From Gammaproteobacteria bacterium (GTDB lineage Bacteria; Pseudomonadota; Gammaproteobacteria; Acidiferrobacterales; Acidiferrobacteraceae): a stretch of DNA of 8,528 bases. The notes below the pieces were generated by a model. That model ran no database searches. It was not told the DNA's origin and saw only the letters and a program-made list of their open reading frames with translations. Positions 5,640 to 8,528 of this stretch are shown here, one piece after another (position 1 is the first letter of the stretch; each line of letters opens with the position of its first letter). The stretch lies in NCBI GenBank assembly GCA_028064935.1, contig JAPTWT010000026.1:1-8528 (forward strand), written 5' to 3'. The position numbers and the translations under genes are program-made.

Positions 5640-7734
5640 GCGGGTCTCCCGATATCTTCAGGCACGACAGATCCCCCACCCTCTCGCACAAGGCGGCGAG
5701 CCGGGCCAGCAGGCGCAGGCGACCCCTGCGGGTCGTGGCATCCTCGCTCATCACGAGCACCTCCTCGAAGAAGGCATCGACGGCCGGCCGCAATTCCCCA
5801 AGCGACGCGAGCGCGCCTTCATAATCGCCATGGCCGCTGCGATCGTCAACCTCGGCCTCGCGATGCGCGATCTCCTGCGCAAGCCGCCGGTCGGCCTTCT
5901 CGATCCCGTTCCAGGGCTCGTGGTCGTCGAGGGGCTCATGATTCTGCCGCAGGATGTTGCGGATGCGCTTATGGGCGCCGACCAAGGCCGGGGCCGCCGG
6001 TCCTTGCGCAAAGGCCAGCAGCGCTCGTGCCCGTCGTATCGTATCGGTGATGCGGTCCACACCCCCCGCCAGGGCCGCCGCCACGATGTCTTGCGAAAGC
6101 GTGCCTTCGAGGAGGTTGCGCAGACGCTCGGCGAGGAAGCGATGCACGATATCGGCGGTATCGGCGGCGAGGAGTCCGGAGGGGTATTGGGCGCACGTAG
6201 CTGCGAGCAGCGGGGCAATTGCCAGATCCTGCCCGTGGCGCTCGCCCAAGGCCTCCAGGAGACGCAGCACGCCGATCGCCGCGCGCCGCAGGGCGAATGG
6301 GTCTTTATCCCCGGTGGGGCCCTGTCCGATTCCGAAGATGCCGACCAGGGTATCGAGCTTGTCGGCCAGCGCCAGCGTAAGACCGAGGGTGCCGTCGGGC
6401 AGGGCGTCGCCTGCGAAACGCGGCCGGTAGTGCTCGGCAATGGCGGCGGCGACGATCTCGGGCTCGCCGTCGTGGCGCGCGTAATGTCCGCCCATGATGC
6501 CTTGGAGCTCGGGAAACTCCCCCACCATGCCGGTCAAGAGGTCGGCCTTGCACAGGGCGCCCGCGCGCGCGGCCTGCCCGGGGTCTATGCCGAGCTTTTC
6601 GGCGATCACGCGCGCCAACCGCGCCAGGCGCGCGGCCTTGTCGGCGAGACTGCCCAGGCGTTGCGCGAACGCCACCTGCGAGAGCCCCTGTGCGTAGGTC
6701 TCGAGGGACCTTTTGCGGTCGGTGTCCCAGAAAAACCGTGCATCGGCGAAGCGCGCCGCCAGTACCCGTTCGTTGCCCTTGCGTATCGCCTCATCGTCTT
6801 GCGGCGCGATATTGGCGATCGTGATGAAATGCGGCAGGAGCCGCCCCTGCTGTTGCAAAGGAAAGTATTTCTGATGGCCTTGCATGGCCGCAATCAATAC
6901 CTCGCGCGGCACCTCGAGAAAGCCCGCGTCGAAGGAGCCGAGCACCGCGTGCGGCCATTCGACAAGCGCGGTCACGAGATCGATGAGCCCGTTATCGACG
7001 AGCGGTTCGGCGGCGATCGTGGCCGCGAGCTGGGCGATCTGTCCGCCAATCCGTTCGCGGCGCTCGGCAAAGCCCGCGATCACATGGCCCTCGGATTCGA
7101 GGAGGGTCTCATAGGCCGAGGCCTGCGCAATCACGAGTGCGCGCGGGGCGTGGAATCTGTGGCCGCGCGACCTTCGTCCACTCACCACACCGAGCACCGG
7201 GATACGCAGGGCGCGCGCGCCATGCAAGGCCACCACCCAATGGACCGGCCGGACGAATTCCGTGGCCCCCGCCCCCCAACGCATGCGCCGGCGCGCCGGC
7301 AGCTGCTGCAGGACGCCTTCGAGGATGTCTGCAAGGACCACGGCAAGGCCCCGCCCGGGGCGCCGCTCACGATAGCTCAAGAACTCTCCGCGGTCGGTCG
7401 TGAGCCGCTCCAGGGCCTCCACGCCCACGCCCAGGGAGCGTGCAAACCCGTGAGCGGCGCCGGTCGGCGAACCGTCTTGCGTGAATGCCGCCGCCACGGC
7501 CGGCCCTTTGCGGACAATGGTCTGGGCACCTTGGCGCGCGGCCACCCCTGTTATGCGCGCGGCGATGCGCCGTGGTGCCGCAAAGCTCTGTGTCTTGGAG
7601 TCGCAGGCCAGCAGCTGGCTGTCGGCCAGTGCCGCGCGCAGACCCTCTGTGAGGGCCTCCGCCAGCGCCACGAGTTCCCCTGGGGGCAGTTCCTCGGTAC
7701 CGATCTCAACCAGCAGGTCGTTTCTCTTAGTCAT
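5632..7734 (-). CDS. glyS: Glycine--tRNA ligase beta subunit
   Basis: GlyS is the tRNA-binding beta subunit of the bacterial alpha2beta2 glycyl-tRNA synthetase; the alpha subunit, GlyQ, makes glycyl-adenylate. The 700-residue product (E. coli 689) begins with [15 protein letters not shown]. It carries the long central region with [21 protein letters not shown] (about 395-415) and [10 protein letters not shown] (about 434-443), family hallmarks around the HD-like domain, then [16 protein letters not shown] (about 478-493). It ends with an anticodon-binding DALR-like domain (AHKRIRNIL, about 587-595; [19 protein letters not shown], about 672-690). The ATG at 7734 overlaps the glyQ stop by 8 nt, which suits equimolar subunit production by coupled translation. 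Downstream it overlaps the MazG-like gene by 8 nt. No truncation or frameshift is visible. Confidence 0.98.
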   Translation of the reverse strand: MTKRNDLLVEIGTEELPPGELVALAEALTEGLRAALADSQLLACDSKTQSFAAPRRIAARITGVAARQGAQTIVRKGPAVAAAFTQDGSPTGAAHGFARSLGVGVEALERLTTDRGEFLSYRERRPGRGLAVVLADILEGVLQQLPARRRMRWGAGATEFVRPVHWVVALHGARALRIPVLGVVSGRRSRGHRFHAPRALVIAQASAYETLLESEGHVIAGFAERRERIGGQIAQLAATIAAEPLVDNGLIDLVTALVEWPHAVLGSFDAGFLEVPREVLIAAMQGHQKYFPLQQQGRLLPHFITIANIAPQDDEAIRKGNERVLAARFADARFFWDTDRKRSLETYAQGLSQVAFAQRLGSLADKAARLARLARVIAEKLGIDPGQAARAGALCKADLLTGMVGEFPELQGIMGGHYARHDGEPEIVAAAIAEHYRPRFAGDALPDGTLGLTLALADKLDTLVGIFGIGQGPTGDKDPFALRRAAIGVLRLLEALGERHGQDLAIAPLLAATCAQYPSGLLAADTADIVHRFLAERLRNLLEGTLSQDIVAAALAGGVDRITDTIRRARALLAFAQGPAAPALVGAHKRIRNILRQNHEPLDDHEPWNGIEKADRRLAQEIAHREAEVDDRSGHGDYEGALASLGELRPAVDAFFEEVLVMSEDATTRRGRLRLLARLAALCERVGDLSCLKISGDPHE
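5646..5650 (-). promoter_or_regulatory. Shine-Dalgarno site for the MazG-like gene, inside glyS
   Basis: On the minus strand this reads GGGAG, 6 nt upstream of the ATG at 5639. It lies within the last codons of glyS and supports the start chosen for the MazG-like gene. Confidence 0.55.
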
Positions 7735-8528
7735 GGCTCGGCCGCATCCGGGGAAATCCCAGCGTTTCGCGTTTCCGGTAATAGCCCTCGGCCACGCCGC
7801 GCGCCAGCGCGCGCACGCGGCCTATGGCGCGCGCCCGTTCGGTGACGCTCAAGGCATGGCGGGCGTCGAGCAGGTTGAAGGTGTGCGAGGCGTGCAGGAC
7901 ATGATCGTAGGCGGCAAGCGGCAGGTCGGCGGCGATCAGCCGCCGGCACTCGTCCTCGAAGGCCTGAAAGCGCGCCTGCAGTGCCTCGACCGAGGCCTCC
8001 TCGAAGTTGAAATGCGATTGCTCGACCTCGTTCTGCCGGTAGAGGTCGCCGTAACGGACATCGGCATTCCACGCGAGGTTATAGACGTTATCGCAACCCT
8101 GCAGGTACATGGCGAGCCGCTCCAGGCCGTAGGTGATCTCTCCTGTTACCGGCCGGCATTCCAGGCCGCCGGCCTGCTGAAAATACGTAAACTGGCTCAC
8201 CTCCATGCCGTTCAGCCATACCTCCCAGCCGAGTCCCCAGGCCCCGAGCGTGGGCGATTCCCAATTGTCCTCGACGAAGCGCACGTCGTTCACCAGGGGG
8301 TCTATTCCCAGCGCCTGAAGGGATTTGAGGTACAGATCCTGAATGTCGAGGGGTGATGGTTTCAGCACGACTTGAAACTGAAAATAGCGCTGCAGCCGGT
8401 TCGGGTTCTCGCCGTAGCGGCCATCGGTCGGGCGTCGCGAGGGCTGCACATAGGCGGCCCGCAGCGGTTCGGGCCCCAGGCTCCCGAGAAAGGTCGCGGG
8501 ATGGAAGGTCCCGGCACCCACCTCGACG
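7727..8528 (-). CDS. glyQ: Glycine--tRNA ligase alpha subunit, N-terminal about 30 codons outside window
   Basis: GlyQ is the catalytic class II subunit of tetrameric glycyl-tRNA synthetase, activating glycine with ATP before transfer to tRNA-Gly held by GlyS. The 266 visible residues run in frame off the right edge; the first visible stretch, [10 protein letters not shown], aligns with about residue 33 of the 303-residue E. coli protein, so only the extreme N-terminus is missing. Hallmarks are [21 protein letters not shown], the [20 protein letters not shown] core, [16 protein letters not shown], and motif 3 [14 protein letters not shown]. An apparent GTG start at 8521 is not real, because conserved sequence continues upstream of it. 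The stop (TAA, 7729-7727) lies 8 nt inside glyS. glyQ is the first visible gene of the minus-strand operon, so the operon promoter is probably beyond the window. Confidence 0.98.
   Translation of the reverse strand, partial: VEVGAGTFHPATFLGSLGPEPLRAAYVQPSRRPTDGRYGENPNRLQRYFQFQVVLKPSPLDIQDLYLKSLQALGIDPLVNDVRFVEDNWESPTLGAWGLGWEVWLNGMEVSQFTYFQQAGGLECRPVTGEITYGLERLAMYLQGCDNVYNLAWNADVRYGDLYRQNEVEQSHFNFEEASVEALQARFQAFEDECRRLIAADLPLAAYDHVLHASHTFNLLDARHALSVTERARAIGRVRALARGVAEGYYRKRETLGFPRMRPSHD

Noticed and set aside
7287..7300. A 14-bp perfect palindrome, GCCGGCGCGCCGGC.
   Set aside because: It lies in glyS codons for an Arg/Ala-rich stretch (PARRRMR), occurs once, and has no loop or flanking signal. 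Short GC palindromes are expected by chance here.
5575..7845. A 756-codon open frame on the plus strand opposite the MazG-like gene, glyS and glyQ.
   Set aside because: It is antisense to three well-recognised genes. Its translation is rich in Arg, Gly, Ala and Gln without any recognisable domain. Long antisense frames arise readily in GC-rich DNA with biased third codon positions.
1..8528. Possible hidden novel system, mobile island, tRNA or CRISPR array.
   Set aside because: Every stretch is covered by recognised housekeeping genes with gaps of at most 18 bp. I saw no direct repeats, transposase, integrase, tRNA-like cloverleaf, or shift in base composition.

Overview
The window is ordinary, densely packed chromosome from a GC-rich Gammaproteobacterium. 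The evidence is the order lptD-surA-pdxA-rsmA (the Escherichia coli arrangement), bacterial two-subunit glycyl-tRNA synthetase genes, and LPS-related genes (lptD, gmhB). The very basic SurA-like protein and the overall GC richness would fit an acidophilic or sulfur-oxidising lineage, but that is a guess. I see no mobile element, CRISPR array, RNA gene or defence system, and I did not find a new biological system here.

Left half, plus strand (1-3343): the last 122 codons of lptD (outer-membrane LPS translocon), then surA (periplasmic peptidyl-prolyl isomerase/chaperone for outer-membrane proteins), pdxA (pyridoxal phosphate synthesis) and rsmA (16S rRNA dimethyladenosine methyltransferase). 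The genes are 18 bp apart or overlap, so they probably form one transcript whose promoter lies left of the window. SurA as read has no proper signal peptide, which is the oddest point in this half.

Right half, minus strand (8528 down to 3227): glyQ (5' end outside the window), glyS, a small MazG-like pyrophosphohydrolase, gmhB (heptose bisphosphate phosphatase for LPS inner core), a PlsC-type acyltransferase, and queH (epoxyqueuosine reductase). Every junction is an overlap of 1-8 nt or a gap of 3 nt, which points to a single translationally coupled operon transcribed towards rsmA. Its promoter would be right of the window.

The two operons converge and collide. The queH reading frame runs 117 bp into the antisense of the rsmA 3' end, and I see no terminator hairpin between them. 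Functionally the window combines envelope biogenesis (LptD, SurA, GmhB, PlsC) with translation and tRNA/rRNA maturation (GlyQS, QueH, RsmA) and cofactor or nucleotide housekeeping (PdxA, MazG-like). No gene-free stretch longer than 300 bases exists; the longest intergenic gap is 18 bp.
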